Position numbers and translations under genes: made by a program
Source of the DNA: Tritrichomonas foetus
Lineage: Eukaryota; Parabasalia; Tritrichomonadida; Tritrichomonadidae
DNA: 64,000 bases
NCBI GenBank assembly: GCA_001839685.1
Contig: MLAK01000572.1
Coordinates: 17,276 to 81,275 of the forward strand
Reading direction: 5' to 3'
Part shown: piece after piece, positions 9,357-20,200 of the stretch
Numbering within the stretch: position 1 is the first letter of the stretch
How the letters are laid out: each line of letters starts with the position of its first letter
Notes under the pieces: generated by a model
Databases searched by the model: none
What the model was told of the DNA's origin: nothing
What the model saw: only the letters and a program-made list of their open reading frames with translations

Positions 9357-10580
9357 TTAACGAGGTAATGGCTTCCTAATATTCTGTTTTGGTCCAACAG
9401 ATTGTCTTCGAATTTTTTGTTTCGATTTCATTGCAATTCGTGGAATATCCTGTTGAATCTCTGCTCTCTTTTTTCTTTGTGCTGTTGGTCTTTTTAGTGG
9501 AGGAAGTCCTTGATTTACAGGTGGCGATGGTTTTTCCATCAATGGTTTGAGTAAAATGAAATATATTGTTGTAATTTCATTAATTATTCCTGTTTTAAGT
9601 TGACTAATCACATTTTGAGGGTCAGTTTTTGCTATTTCGGCTGTTTTTTGAACGACTTCAAGATTTGGATTATTTAGACATTTTCTTTTAAACTTCAAAA
9701 TATCATTATAACCATTAACCTGATAGAAAACAATAGGTGTAGGTGTAATGTTTCCAGACACAATAGAAATTCCTTTCATCCAAGGGTGATTCTGAATATT
9801 CATGAATGAAATTCTTCTATCTGGTCTTGGCTGAAGCATTTGTTTAAGGAGATCTTGAAGAGCCGGAGAAAAAATCCCAGGAAATCGAATCTTCTCGGAC
9901 TCTTCAATAATGGCTTTATAATCGTGAGCTTGAACAGTAAACGGTAAATAATCTGTTATCATCATATACAAACATACGCCAAGAGACCAAACGTCACATG
10001 ATTCTCCATATTCATTTCCAGCAACAATTTCTGGAGGAGTATAACCAGGCGTCCCAACAAATGATTTCAAAATGTTACAATAAAAAGTGCCAGAGAGTCC
10101 AAAATCAATTAATTTTACATTATTTTCTTTATCAAGAAGAATATTTTCAAGCTTCAAATCACGGTGTACTAAAAAATGATAAAAATGAACATGTCGAAGT
10201 GCGTCATAAAGTTGGATGAAAATTCGATTCGCCTCAGCTTCTTTAAGGCCGCCTGTTCGATTCACATATTGAAGTAAAGTTCCATTTTCTTCATACTCCA
10301 TAAAAAAAATTAGAATTTTATTGACCAATGATAATCTGTAAAGTGAGCTAATGTGCGGATGAGAGACTTGCATAAAAACTGAAATTTCGCGCATGATGTT
10401 ACGAAAACATTTATTGCTTTGTGCCCCCAAGTCGATGATTTTTGCAGCACAATATGAATTGGTTGGAATATGTCGAGCAAAATGAACTACACTGAAAGCG
10501 CCACCAGCAAACTTTTCAAGAATTTCGAAATCATCGATTTTTTTGCCCTCTATGTTTGCGAGAGAAATTTCTTCAGTCAT
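9357..10580 (-). CDS. Ser/Thr protein kinase, CAMK/AMPK-related (CAMKL) type
   Basis: This 407-residue protein has its kinase domain at about residues 16-269. Catalytic residues are intact: Lys47 in the AAK motif, Glu65 in helix C, HRDLKLEN with Asp141, IDFG with Asp159, and PPE (182-184) in place of APE. The glycine loop is altered to AGGAFSVV. The HRDLKLEN motif and GTPGYTPPE activation segment suit the CAMKL (SNF1/MARK/KIN) group, which is very expanded in trichomonads. Residues 270-407 form a basic tail with prolines and no recognisable UBA or KA1 domain. The start is the first ATG. A TCATTA initiator-like site lies about 40 nt upstream. The kinase is likely active; its substrate is unknown. 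Confidence 0.9.
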   Translation of the reverse strand: MTEEISLANIEGKKIDDFEILEKFAGGAFSVVHFARHIPTNSYCAAKIIDLGAQSNKCFRNIMREISVFMQVSHPHISSLYRLSLVNKILIFFMEYEENGTLLQYVNRTGGLKEAEANRIFIQLYDALRHVHFYHFLVHRDLKLENILLDKENNVKLIDFGLSGTFYCNILKSFVGTPGYTPPEIVAGNEYGESCDVWSLGVCLYMMITDYLPFTVQAHDYKAIIEESEKIRFPGIFSPALQDLLKQMLQPRPDRRISFMNIQNHPWMKGISIVSGNITPTPIVFYQVNGYNDILKFKRKCLNNPNLEVVQKTAEIAKTDPQNVISQLKTGIINEITTIYFILLKPLMEKPSPPVNQGLPPLKRPTAQRKKRAEIQQDIPRIAMKSKQKIRRQSVGPKQNIRKPLPR

Positions 10581-10992
10581 AAAAATTTCACCTAAATAAA
10601 CGTTCGTCGATATTTTCTAATGAAAATATTCTCCAACATTCAAAAATTCAATTGAAATATGATAATATCACTTTTTGAATATATTATTTACCATTTCATA
10701 ATCCAAATGGCTCACAACTAAAATCACATTACTATGGATTTATTATTGACAGAAAGTTTTATTGAGACCATGAAAACTATTCTACCTCCATTTTCACTGA
10801 TTTCACGTTTTTCGTCATTCCGATGTTCGTTTCACGTGATTTTCATTATTTATTTGTTCCTTATCAAGTTTATTCTCTTTTGATCTATTAAAATATTTTT
10901 CAATAAATTTATACAATTCTCCTTCTCAGGAAAAAAAAAACTATCAAAACTAAAAAAATAGGTTGCCACAAATGTATTTTAGTCCATTTAAA
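10581..10992. other. Intergenic, nothing recognised
   Basis: This is AT-rich sequence between two minus-strand genes. A CACGTGA element near 10833 and poly-A/T runs are the only visible features. Confidence 0.5.
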
Positions 10993-11703
10993 TCAATTTA
11001 TCAGTGCAGCGATGGAATATGAAAGTTGAATGCTCTGATCGGTTTTATTGACACGTGAGGATGTAAAGCCATATTCATTATTATAGTCACATTTTTTGTA
11101 ACTAAAGATCTCATTTATCCCGATTGATGTTTTACACATATCATCAGATGACATCTGAATTTCTTTCAGAGATGGAAATCCCTTTCTTTCAAAATATCCT
11201 CCATATTGAGAACAGTTATGTTTTCCTTTTATCAAATAGCTTTTGCTACTGTTTCTCTGCTGGTATTTATACCATCGATTTTTAATATTGTTCGCACTTC
11301 TATTTTCAAAGAATTTTGCAATCAATGACCATCTCTGACCATATTCATTCACCTTTGAGAAAAGTAAGTTTTCTTCCTCAACAGTCCATTCACCATTTAA
11401 CAGATTCCTTTTCAAATAGTTTGTATATCTATCTCTACATTGTCTTCCTGTTCTTCCTGGCATATGTATTGCCAACTGGTTCCATTTTTTAGCTCCATTC
11501 ATATCTATCAATTTTAGAAGAGCTTTATCTTCATCAGGTGTGAACTTGTTCTTCTTTTTAATTGGAATATCTTCTTCACATAACTGTGTTTTCCCAATTT
11601 CCATATGATTGCTCATTAACATCTTGCAGCAATGTATTTTATTGAACTGAAAAAATAGTGAAAAATAATCATTGAAACTATCCAATGAAAAGTAATTGAT
11701 CAT
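10993..11703 (-). CDS. R2R3-type Myb-like DNA-binding protein
   Basis: Two Myb/SANT repeats are clear. The first, after a KKKNKFTPDEDKALL stretch, has W-x-x-L-A-x-x-M-P-G-R-T-G-R-Q-C-R-D-R-Y. The second has GEWTVEEENLL, then RWSLIAKFFENRSANNIKNRWYKY. Together they span about 100 residues in the middle of the protein. Trichomonads have large families of such two-repeat Mybs, several of which regulate transcription through short promoter elements. The start is uncertain. The ATG at 11703 gives 236 residues with an odd Phe-rich leader. A later ATG at 11622 lies about 37 nt after a TCACTAT initiator match and gives 209 residues, which I think is equally or more likely. The tail after the second repeat is about 70 residues without known features. 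Confidence 0.88.
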   Translation of the reverse strand: MINYFSLDSFNDYFSLFFQFNKIHCCKMLMSNHMEIGKTQLCEEDIPIKKKNKFTPDEDKALLKLIDMNGAKKWNQLAIHMPGRTGRQCRDRYTNYLKRNLLNGEWTVEEENLLFSKVNEYGQRWSLIAKFFENRSANNIKNRWYKYQQRNSSKSYLIKGKHNCSQYGGYFERKGFPSLKEIQMSSDDMCKTSIGINEIFSYKKCDYNNEYGFTSSRVNKTDQSIQLSYSIAALIN

Positions 11704-12749
11704 TATCCTCACAATAACAATTGAACTCAATCATTTGAAGTTTATTCAATGCCAACAAAAAGTGGAATCACAGTGTTCGTAACGTTATCGAAGATATTGT
11801 TTCTTTCCTCGATGTAAAATATGATTTTTAAGTTATTTCACATTGGTTTTATTATAGAATTCAGAAAAATATTAATATAAGTCTTTTTTTCGATCATATA
11901 TTGACAAAATAATATATGAAATTAATTTTCTCAGAAATATATTGAGGCGTATTTAATAATTATTCATTAACAGAGATATCAGAATTCATTACCGTCAATG
12001 GATTGAATTTATTTATTCAAAGTCATTCAATTCAAAGAATGTTGGCAAATATTCGTTTATTTCTGAGTAAACACAATTATTCACGAAATCGAACCTTTCT
12101 TGCAATTTTGAACTACGCTTGAATTTTCAAAATGTTCAGTATAACATGCCTTTTAACGTATATTTACAACATCAACATTACATAAATTTGAATGAAACAC
12201 TTGGCCTAATACGTTGCATTATGTGATTCTATCAATCTTTACATGCATTTCTACATTTTGCTTTTTATTAAAACTTAAATACATTTTGCTGATAGCAAAG
12301 AAAATTCCATAAAAAATAAAATCCGTCATAAAATATTTCATAATATTACATTCTTCAAGAATGTTAACGTAAAATATTTCATACCATATCAAAATAAGAA
12401 GTGAACCATAGCTTAAATGCAATGTAATATAAAACCGCAGTAAATGTCATATTAAAAATAGAAAAATATGTCTGAAAACACGAAAAATAAACTCAGGAAA
12501 AAATATTGGGAAAACTGCAGATAAAAGTTTCTTAAAAAAAAAACAGATGAACTCTTTCTATTCCAGTTGTAGCATGTACATCACTTCGAATTAAGAGTTA
12601 TTTAAAAAAATCATATTTATAAAGAAATGTCAACGAAAATAAATGATAACACAACGAATTCGTTATAGCTGTATACTATATTAATAAAGAAAATCAATGA
12701 CAATACTTATGAATTAATAAAGAAAATGACCATACTTATTAATTCCTTT
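11704..12749. other. Intergenic about 1 kb, no gene supported
   Basis: This is AT-rich sequence upstream of the Myb gene. The only open frame over 60 codons (minus, 12219-12422) starts with TTG and is a chance hydrophobic frame. No RNA gene is recognised. Confidence 0.5.
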
Positions 12750-13856
12750 TTATGCAATTGACAGTTTATACGTAGTTATTGACTTATCGAAAGCACCAAC
12801 AAATAAAACATCATCAACAATTGCGATACAACGAGTTGCTTTGTTCCATCCACGAAGTTGGAAAGCCAACGAATCAGTTTCAACATTTACAGCAACAACT
12901 GTTTGATCATCAGATGTTGAAAGAATTGTTGGTGCAAATTTCCAGAGGAGTTGTGGCTGTGTGAGACCATCACTTACGAAATGAGTGATAACTTTGAGTA
13001 CTTCGAGCGATTTTCCACCGGGAGCGAGTCTGTAAAGATATGCTTTGCAACGATCTGTGAGAGCGACAAAAATTGTTTCATCAACAGGACATTGCTTTAA
13101 GTCACGGATATCAAGTGCACCAACTTCAAAAGCATTGGGACTCATATGGAATAACAAATCCTCATTTATATTTTCAATGCTTCTGAAATGGAACATTGAA
13201 TCATTTTGGACCGAATAAATAACTCCATTGTTGATTCTGCACATTGCTGTGATTGGATTATTGTAGTTGAATGTGGTTACATGTGAAAGATCTGATGCAT
13301 TTAAAACAGAAACAAATTGGCTTCTTGACGCAACAAATAAATAATTGTCAAGAAGTGTTACTGCAATGATTGAGCCCTGTGGTAAATCAACACTATTAAC
13401 AATAGTCATATCATTGGCATTTAAAATTCCAACAGTGCCTGACATTGCACCAAAATATAAATAATCTTTATTCGTCCAACTTTCTTCAAAGCAAAGAACA
13501 GTGGACAGTTTTGGATTTACACTAGCAACTTCATTTGATGAAGTATCAAACTTTCTGAGTGAACCGTCTGTAAAAGCAGTAATTACATGATTTCCATATG
13601 TGATCATGGAAACCGGCGAGCCATTGAAAGCTGTCTTATGCTCATCGGATGTATCAGTCAATTTCTTTCCACTGAGGATACGGCGTAAGGCGTCAGTTTG
13701 GTCGCTCATGTTCATTTCACCAAGATTTTGACGAATAATATGAGGGCGAAGATTTTCACCTGTGTAGGCAACTTCTGCTTCTTTGAGGAGTGTGTTGAAT
13801 GATTCGTGATATCCTTCTTCTTTTAAGAACTGGAGAACGACTTGAAGTGGATCCAT
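12750..13856 (-). CDS. LisH-domain WD40-like beta-propeller protein
   Basis: This 368-residue protein has a LisH motif at residues 1-34 (VVLQFLKEEGYHESFNTLLKEA), a dimerisation helix pair. A CTLH-like helical link follows to about 75. The rest (about 80-368) is a series of short hydrophobic beta strands of WD40-propeller type, such as MITYGNHVITAFTDGSLRKFD and VLFVGAFDKSITTYKL; WD dipeptides are mostly lost. The layout is that of LisH-WD40 adaptors such as SMU1-like or WDR-type assembly factors, but I cannot place it in a specific family. The start is the first ATG and puts the LisH at the extreme N terminus, as usual. Confidence 0.8.
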   Translation of the reverse strand: MDPLQVVLQFLKEEGYHESFNTLLKEAEVAYTGENLRPHIIRQNLGEMNMSDQTDALRRILSGKKLTDTSDEHKTAFNGSPVSMITYGNHVITAFTDGSLRKFDTSSNEVASVNPKLSTVLCFEESWTNKDYLYFGAMSGTVGILNANDMTIVNSVDLPQGSIIAVTLLDNYLFVASRSQFVSVLNASDLSHVTTFNYNNPITAMCRINNGVIYSVQNDSMFHFRSIENINEDLLFHMSPNAFEVGALDIRDLKQCPVDETIFVALTDRCKAYLYRLAPGGKSLEVLKVITHFVSDGLTQPQLLWKFAPTILSTSDDQTVVAVNVETDSLAFQLRGWNKATRCIAIVDDVLFVGAFDKSITTYKLSIA

Positions 13857-14204
13857 TGAGCGAATTTTAACCGGCCAAATAAATATAGAAAAAACTATCG
13901 GTATTTACAAAAAAATTGGTCCTCATATCAGACTGGGATATTGAATTATTATTTTGTATTATCTAATATGATAATATTTTTTGAGCTATACTTAAATCAA
14001 GAATAAAAAAGGAGAAAGAAAAAAGGAATAAAAATTACGCAATTGTTTTTTTTTAATACGATATCTATAGATATAGATTATAAAATATCAACATTGTAAT
14101 ACATATCATAATATTTGTACTAATATATTTGGTAGTATGTGACAAATTCATTTCCGTTTGTATAAAATGAAACCGGAAAATGAAATGAAATTGGTACGAT
14201 TTTC
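13857..14204. other. Intergenic, nothing recognised
   Basis: A short AT-rich spacer lies between two minus-strand genes, with a T9 run near 14047 and a TATCTATAGATATAGAT near-palindrome near 14062. No gene is seen. Confidence 0.5.
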
Positions 14205-17200
14205 TTAAAATGGTGCATCAGAATAGCTTGATGATGGAAACTGAGCAAGTATTTTCCTCTTATGGCTTTCTGTTGAAGATATTGATGAAGAATTTTCAAT
14301 ATTTATGTTTCTTTCAAGAACATTTTCAATGTCCTCATTCTTGGAATTCGAACTCACACTTTTCCTCTTTTTGACACGGATTTTATTTTTTGTTTGACTT
14401 GAAATTGAATTTGAGTTTGATTTAGAATGAGATAATTCAATTTTCTTCTTTCTTCTTCTTTTCTTCATCGGAATTCCTTCTTCACTTAAGCTGAAATCGA
14501 TATCAGATTCACTCGAAGATGCATCAACAAGAATTACAGGCTCATCAACATCACTACTGTTTGTGTTTTCACCTGATTTTTGATTTTTGCTGCTGTTGCT
14601 TCTACTTGTGTGGAATTTGATTGGTTTTGGTGAATCTTTTGCATTTGGAGTAACAATTAAATGAATTTCACCTGAAGGCTCAAGTTTAAACCATTTATCA
14701 TTTGATACTCCACTTTTGAGAGATTTGATAGGTAAAGAAATTTGGCCAATCTCACGATCATTGCTACGCTTGTCTTTAATTATTACAATTAAAGTCGCGG
14801 ATGCTTTTGGTGCGAGTTGGAATTCAAGGTGTTGATTCCATTTTGGTTGAATAGAAGGACGAATTGCTCGTGTTTGAAGGACTTGTTGAGTGACACCACC
14901 TTCAAGAGTAACTAAACAAAATGGAGAACTTTTTGGAATGTTTCTGGCTTCAACGATATCAACAGATAATGTTGTTAAATCAATGTTATTTTCAATAAAA
15001 TTCTCAAATTTGTTCCCTTGTGGAACAAATTCGCCAGAAAGTGGAGAGATATCATCAAAATGAAATCCAATTCGAAGTTTTCCAGATCCTTCAGGTGAAA
15101 GATTGAACCATTTGCTAATAATCTGTTGTGGTTTGAGCTTCAATCCACCCAAATTAATTTGTGTGCTGGCAATATCAGAATCATCTTTGGAGTTTCTAAT
15201 TTTAATGGTTAAAATATCTTTATTTGGATCGACTGCAATTCCGAATTTTTCATTCCATTTTGGAGATCTTGTATCGGTAATGGTTCGCGTGCGGAACGTT
15301 TCTGGATCACCTTCAATGCGTGCCATCACATAAGCAGATGATCCAGACTTGAATTCCTTGCCTTCTATTATGTTAATCTCCAATCTTTGTTTTTCATCTG
15401 TTAGCATATTGGATGAACTTGTAGAGAATTGGAGCGTATCATTATCACTATCAAGTTCTGTTCTCAGTTTCATATGAATTGATCCTATTACCTTTGGCTT
15501 TGCTCCAATCGATTTGAATTCGAACCATTGATCAACAGATTGTCCAAAAGGAATAGATGATACTGGAATAGTACAATTTGCAATATCATCATCACCATTC
15601 TTTGGATCTCGCGTTCGAAGTGTGACAAGAAGTGAATCATTTTTAGGATCTGGTAATTTCAATTTAAATGATTCATTCCATCCTGGTTCAGATGAATTCA
15701 AAGGTCGGGTTTTAGCTAATCCTTCGGTTGCCCGAATCTTAGCAACACAATATTGAGTGCAATTTGGAAGTCCTTTTCCTTGTTCAATTGAAACATTTAA
15801 TCTCAATTTCGGCATTGTTTTCTCATCAACTTTTAATCCTTCTGAAGAAGATTGATGATTTGTATGATTATGTGATTGGTTGTTGAGTTGGTTTTTCTGT
15901 TGGTTGTTTTGTGGTAGGGAATCTGTTGAGCAGGAACTTGTTCCAATTAATGATCTTTTGATGATCATATGAACCTTTCCTCCATTTGAGTCACCAGTAA
16001 CAGCTTTCATATTGAACCATTGATCAATATTTGTATCAGCTTGAAATTTAAGAAGATCAATTTTAGCTGTACTTAAAATTTCATCACCAGCAGCAATATC
16101 TTCATCTTTAAGCTGAACAATTAAAGCTGCACTAGAATCATTTACAGTGAAAACGAATTCTTCATTCCAAATTGGATGAGAAGTCTTTTCTTGTGCTTTT
16201 GTTCTTTTGGCACTTGTGTCACCTTCAATGAAAAGTAAGCAATATGGATCACAATCATCAAATGCATCAATATTTGGTACATCTGTCGCCTCTATAACTT
16301 TAATTACAACATTATATTTATTAAGTACCCTTGACGGCGTCTTGTTGCTCGATGAAGAAGATGTTGAAAAAGTCATTTCACTTTCATCTTCTTCATTCGA
16401 ATGACCCAATACATCATCAAGAAAATCTTTATGTGATGCTTTTTCTAGAGATTCTTCATAAGATGATTTTTTATCAAAACTGCTTTTTGATGATTTATTT
16501 GATGATGCTATTATTGATGACGGAGGCGATTCCGCAGGGTACTTATGCTCTTTTTTTGAATTGCTACCAGATGATAGGCTTTTTTCATCTTTTTTTGGTG
16601 GTGTTGCAACTTTCCTTTTGATTTTCCTTTTTCCATCTTTAATGACAATTTGATCTTGGCCATTTGGTGGAGGTGGGGCCATTAAAACTTGCTTTTTCTG
16701 ATCATCACTTTTTATTGGAGATGGAGATCTTGAACCATCACGTTTGGAAACTTTATATTTCCTTTTAACTTTATTATGATGCTGTTGTGATTGAAGTTGC
16801 ACAGGTTGTGATACTTGTTGTGGCGGTTGAGTGGACTGTAAATAATGAAGTTGTTGAATATTTGGTTGTGGGGGAGGTGATGGGAACATTATTGGTCCAA
16901 GTGATCCGGATGGTGATATATTTAACTGACTTAACGAAATTGATGCATTTGGTGGTGGAATTGGTAAACCTGTATTGTTATCTGTCTTGGGTGGTCGAAT
17001 TTCAACTTCATCAGGTTTGGGCATTTCCCTCTTCTTTACTCTAATTTGTTGTGGTTTATATTCAGGTCCTCTAAGCATGTTCCTTTGGTTATTTTTATTA
17101 TTTTGAACAAGTTCATTTTCACTTGATGATGAACTCATTAAATTATCGCCTGATGTATTAGAACGAGATTCATAATGTTTCTTGAAGAATTCTGCTTTTC

Positions 17201-20200
17201 CATCTTTTTTTGGAATTTCAACCGTTAATGGTGGAATTTTCCTTCGCTCAGAAATTGAGGAATCGCTAAAGAAATCTTCATTTAAAATGTGTGGAGCTTT
17301 TTCTTCATTTTGTGAAGATGATTTGGTGTCTGTTTGGGATTTTGAAATTGTTGAAGTCGGTGGTGTGCTGATTTTATTGGAATATGAATAAGATTTTAAT
17401 TCTTCTTCATTTTCAAATTCATTATCACTGTCTGAAGAACTTGATGGCTTTTCTACTTTTTGGGTCCCTGGATCTTTTAGTTCAACACGAACTGGGATTT
17501 TTGGGCTGTTTAATTCAAATTCCTTATCATAGGAATTTTGATCATCACCTTTTTTTGGGTTTATTTTGGCTGATCTTGTTTTAACGGCTACATCGGGCTC
17601 GTCTTCAGACTTGTGAAATTTTTTTGGGTTTCCTTTTAAAACTTGTTTAAAATTTTGTTGTTTTGGTGGAAATTTTTTTGCCATTTTGCCTTTTTTTGTC
17701 CCTTTTAAAGCTCCTTTTCGTCTTGGAAGCGGTTGTCTTTGTTGTTGTTCATTTAATTGCTCATCATCTGTTGATGTTGTCATATCAAGCTCATCATGAA
17801 GCTTTTGCAATTCTTGCTCAATTTCATGCCTTCTCTTTCTTCTTTGAGCTGGTGTTAAAGACGTTGGATCGTTTAAATTTTCATGTAATTTTTTCATTTT
17901 TGATTCAAGTTTTCTTCCCATGAATAATTTTTCTTCACTGTCTGATGATTTCTCAAATTCATTGCGAAGAAATTCGATTTTTGCTTCAATTTTGGCACGC
18001 TTGCGGCGTCTTGCATCAACATCAACTGGTTTAGTAAGTTCTTCACGCAATTTCTTAATTTTTTCATGAATTTCCTTCCTTTTTGCTCTCTTTTGTTCTC
18101 TGGTCATCATTTCTGGATGAAGTTCGGAATCAACAGAAATTGAAACGGTTTCAGTGATGGATGAGAGTTCTTCACCATTCATTAAATGATTTATATATTG
18201 TTGTCGTAATTGTTTAGAAGCTGCAATTGCATTGCTTCGCTTTTGTGGACTTCTTTTTCGACTAGGAGTAGCTTTCCCAGCACGACGCGGTGTCGCATTT
18301 TTAGCTGGAGTGAATGTTTCTGTTGCAATTTCGACTCTTGGTGTTTCAGTTGCTTTTTCCACCTTGAGATTTTCTTTTTCTTTAATTTTATCAAGTTCAT
18401 CTTGAAGTTTCTTTGCAATTTCTTCTTTTTCATGCAACTTCTTCTCAATATCGGCTTTGTGATCTGATTTCTTAATTTTTCTCTTTATTAATCCTGCATG
18501 TGGTCCGCTTGTAACAATAGTCATTGTATTTGGTTCATTCTTGGTGTGACCAGCTTCAAATTTCTTCACTCGTTTCTTAGTTTTGCTTGGAGAAGCAGGT
18601 GGTTCTTCTTGCTGAGGTTGTACAGCAGGCGATTTTGGTGTTAAATCGATCGGAACGTCTCTGTTTTGAATCATGTTAGAAATTACTTCAAATCCTTTCT
18701 TAGAAAGAATGATTGTTGGTGTTTTAACTCCGTTTGGATAAAGTTGTTCAAACTGAGCTTTATCAACACGAAGTCTGATTTGATTCTTTCTAGGCGGTTC
18801 TTCAAGAGTTTCCGTTTCTGTTGAGTAGTAAAGAGATGAATAATATTCATCATCATTAGTCTGACCTTTCTTCTTATTTCGTGGTGAAGAGTCAGATGAA
18901 GAATAATAATAAGATGAATAATAAGAATCATCATCAGATGATGAATATTCGTTTGGTACTGACTTTCTCTTTGCTTGCCTTTTATCTGGCTTCTTTACTG
19001 ATGAAGCAGCAGTACTTGTTGTTTGTTCATATGATTCATTATCAGATGTAGAATATTCTCTTGATTGCTTCTTCTTATTCTTTGGTTTTCTAGTCTTCTT
19101 TGGTGGAGCAGAGCTTGATGTTGGTTCATAAGAATCATCTGTTGATTCGTCATTAGAAGAAGAAACATAAGTTGATTCTGTGTAGCTTGATTGGCCATAA
19201 CTGGTTGATTCTTGTTTGGCTTTCTTATTTTTGCTATTAGTTACAGAAGATTCGTTACGTGAAGAGGAATATTCTTTCTTTGAAGTGGAATATTCATTTT
19301 CTGATGTCGATGGTTCATTTACTGTAGTTGAATCATCCCTTCGTGAAGTAGAATATTCCTTCTTTGAACCAGAGTATGATGGTGAAGAGCTTTCTTTTTC
19401 AGATGTATCAGATGCATATGATGTTGTTGAATAACCTTTCTTTGATGATGAATAATCTTTTCGTGATGTCGAATACTCTTTACTTGTTGTGGTGGAATAA
19501 TCTTTCTTCGATGAGGAATAATCCCTCTTTGATGTGGAATATTCTGGTTCTGAGGTAGAGGATTCGGCTTCAGATGTTGTTGATTCATTTCCAGTTGTAG
19601 AATATTCTTTTCTTGATGTAGAATACACTCTATTTGATGTTGAGTATTGCTTACCTGTTGTAGATGATTCTTTGGCTGAGGACGAATATTCTGTATTAGT
19701 TGTTGAAGATCTATTGGATTTAGACTTTTGTGATTTGGATGTAGTATCGAACGAATCTCTACGTTCACGATCTGGTGATGTTTTAGCTTTTATTGAATCA
19801 ATAACAGCATCTGGATAGTCTCTATCAGCGAAAGAAGTTGGAATTGATGATGAATCATCTTTACGAACGTTTTTGAGAGGTGGTTTCTTATTGAAAACAG
19901 GCGAGGCAGACGTTGTTTCTTCATTACTTGAAGAATTACGGCTTGATTCATCTGTTTCTTTCTCTGTTGTTGTATTGTCTTTAGTGGATGACGAATATCC
20001 TTTTGTGGTTGAATATTCTTTAGATGTAGAAGACCTCTTAGTTGTGGAATAATCTTTGGATGTTGAATATTGTTGAGATTCTGTTTCAGATTCAGTAGTT
20101 TCGTATTCGGGAATTTCTTCCCATGATTTACTCGAGGCTTCACTTTCAGTCTCACTTTCTTTTTCTTCTTCATCTTCAGAAAGTTTGGCATTACGATTCT

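Noticed and set aside
12219..12422. Small hydrophobic minus-strand frame
   Set aside because: It starts at TTG, has no initiator and looks like chance AT-rich translation.
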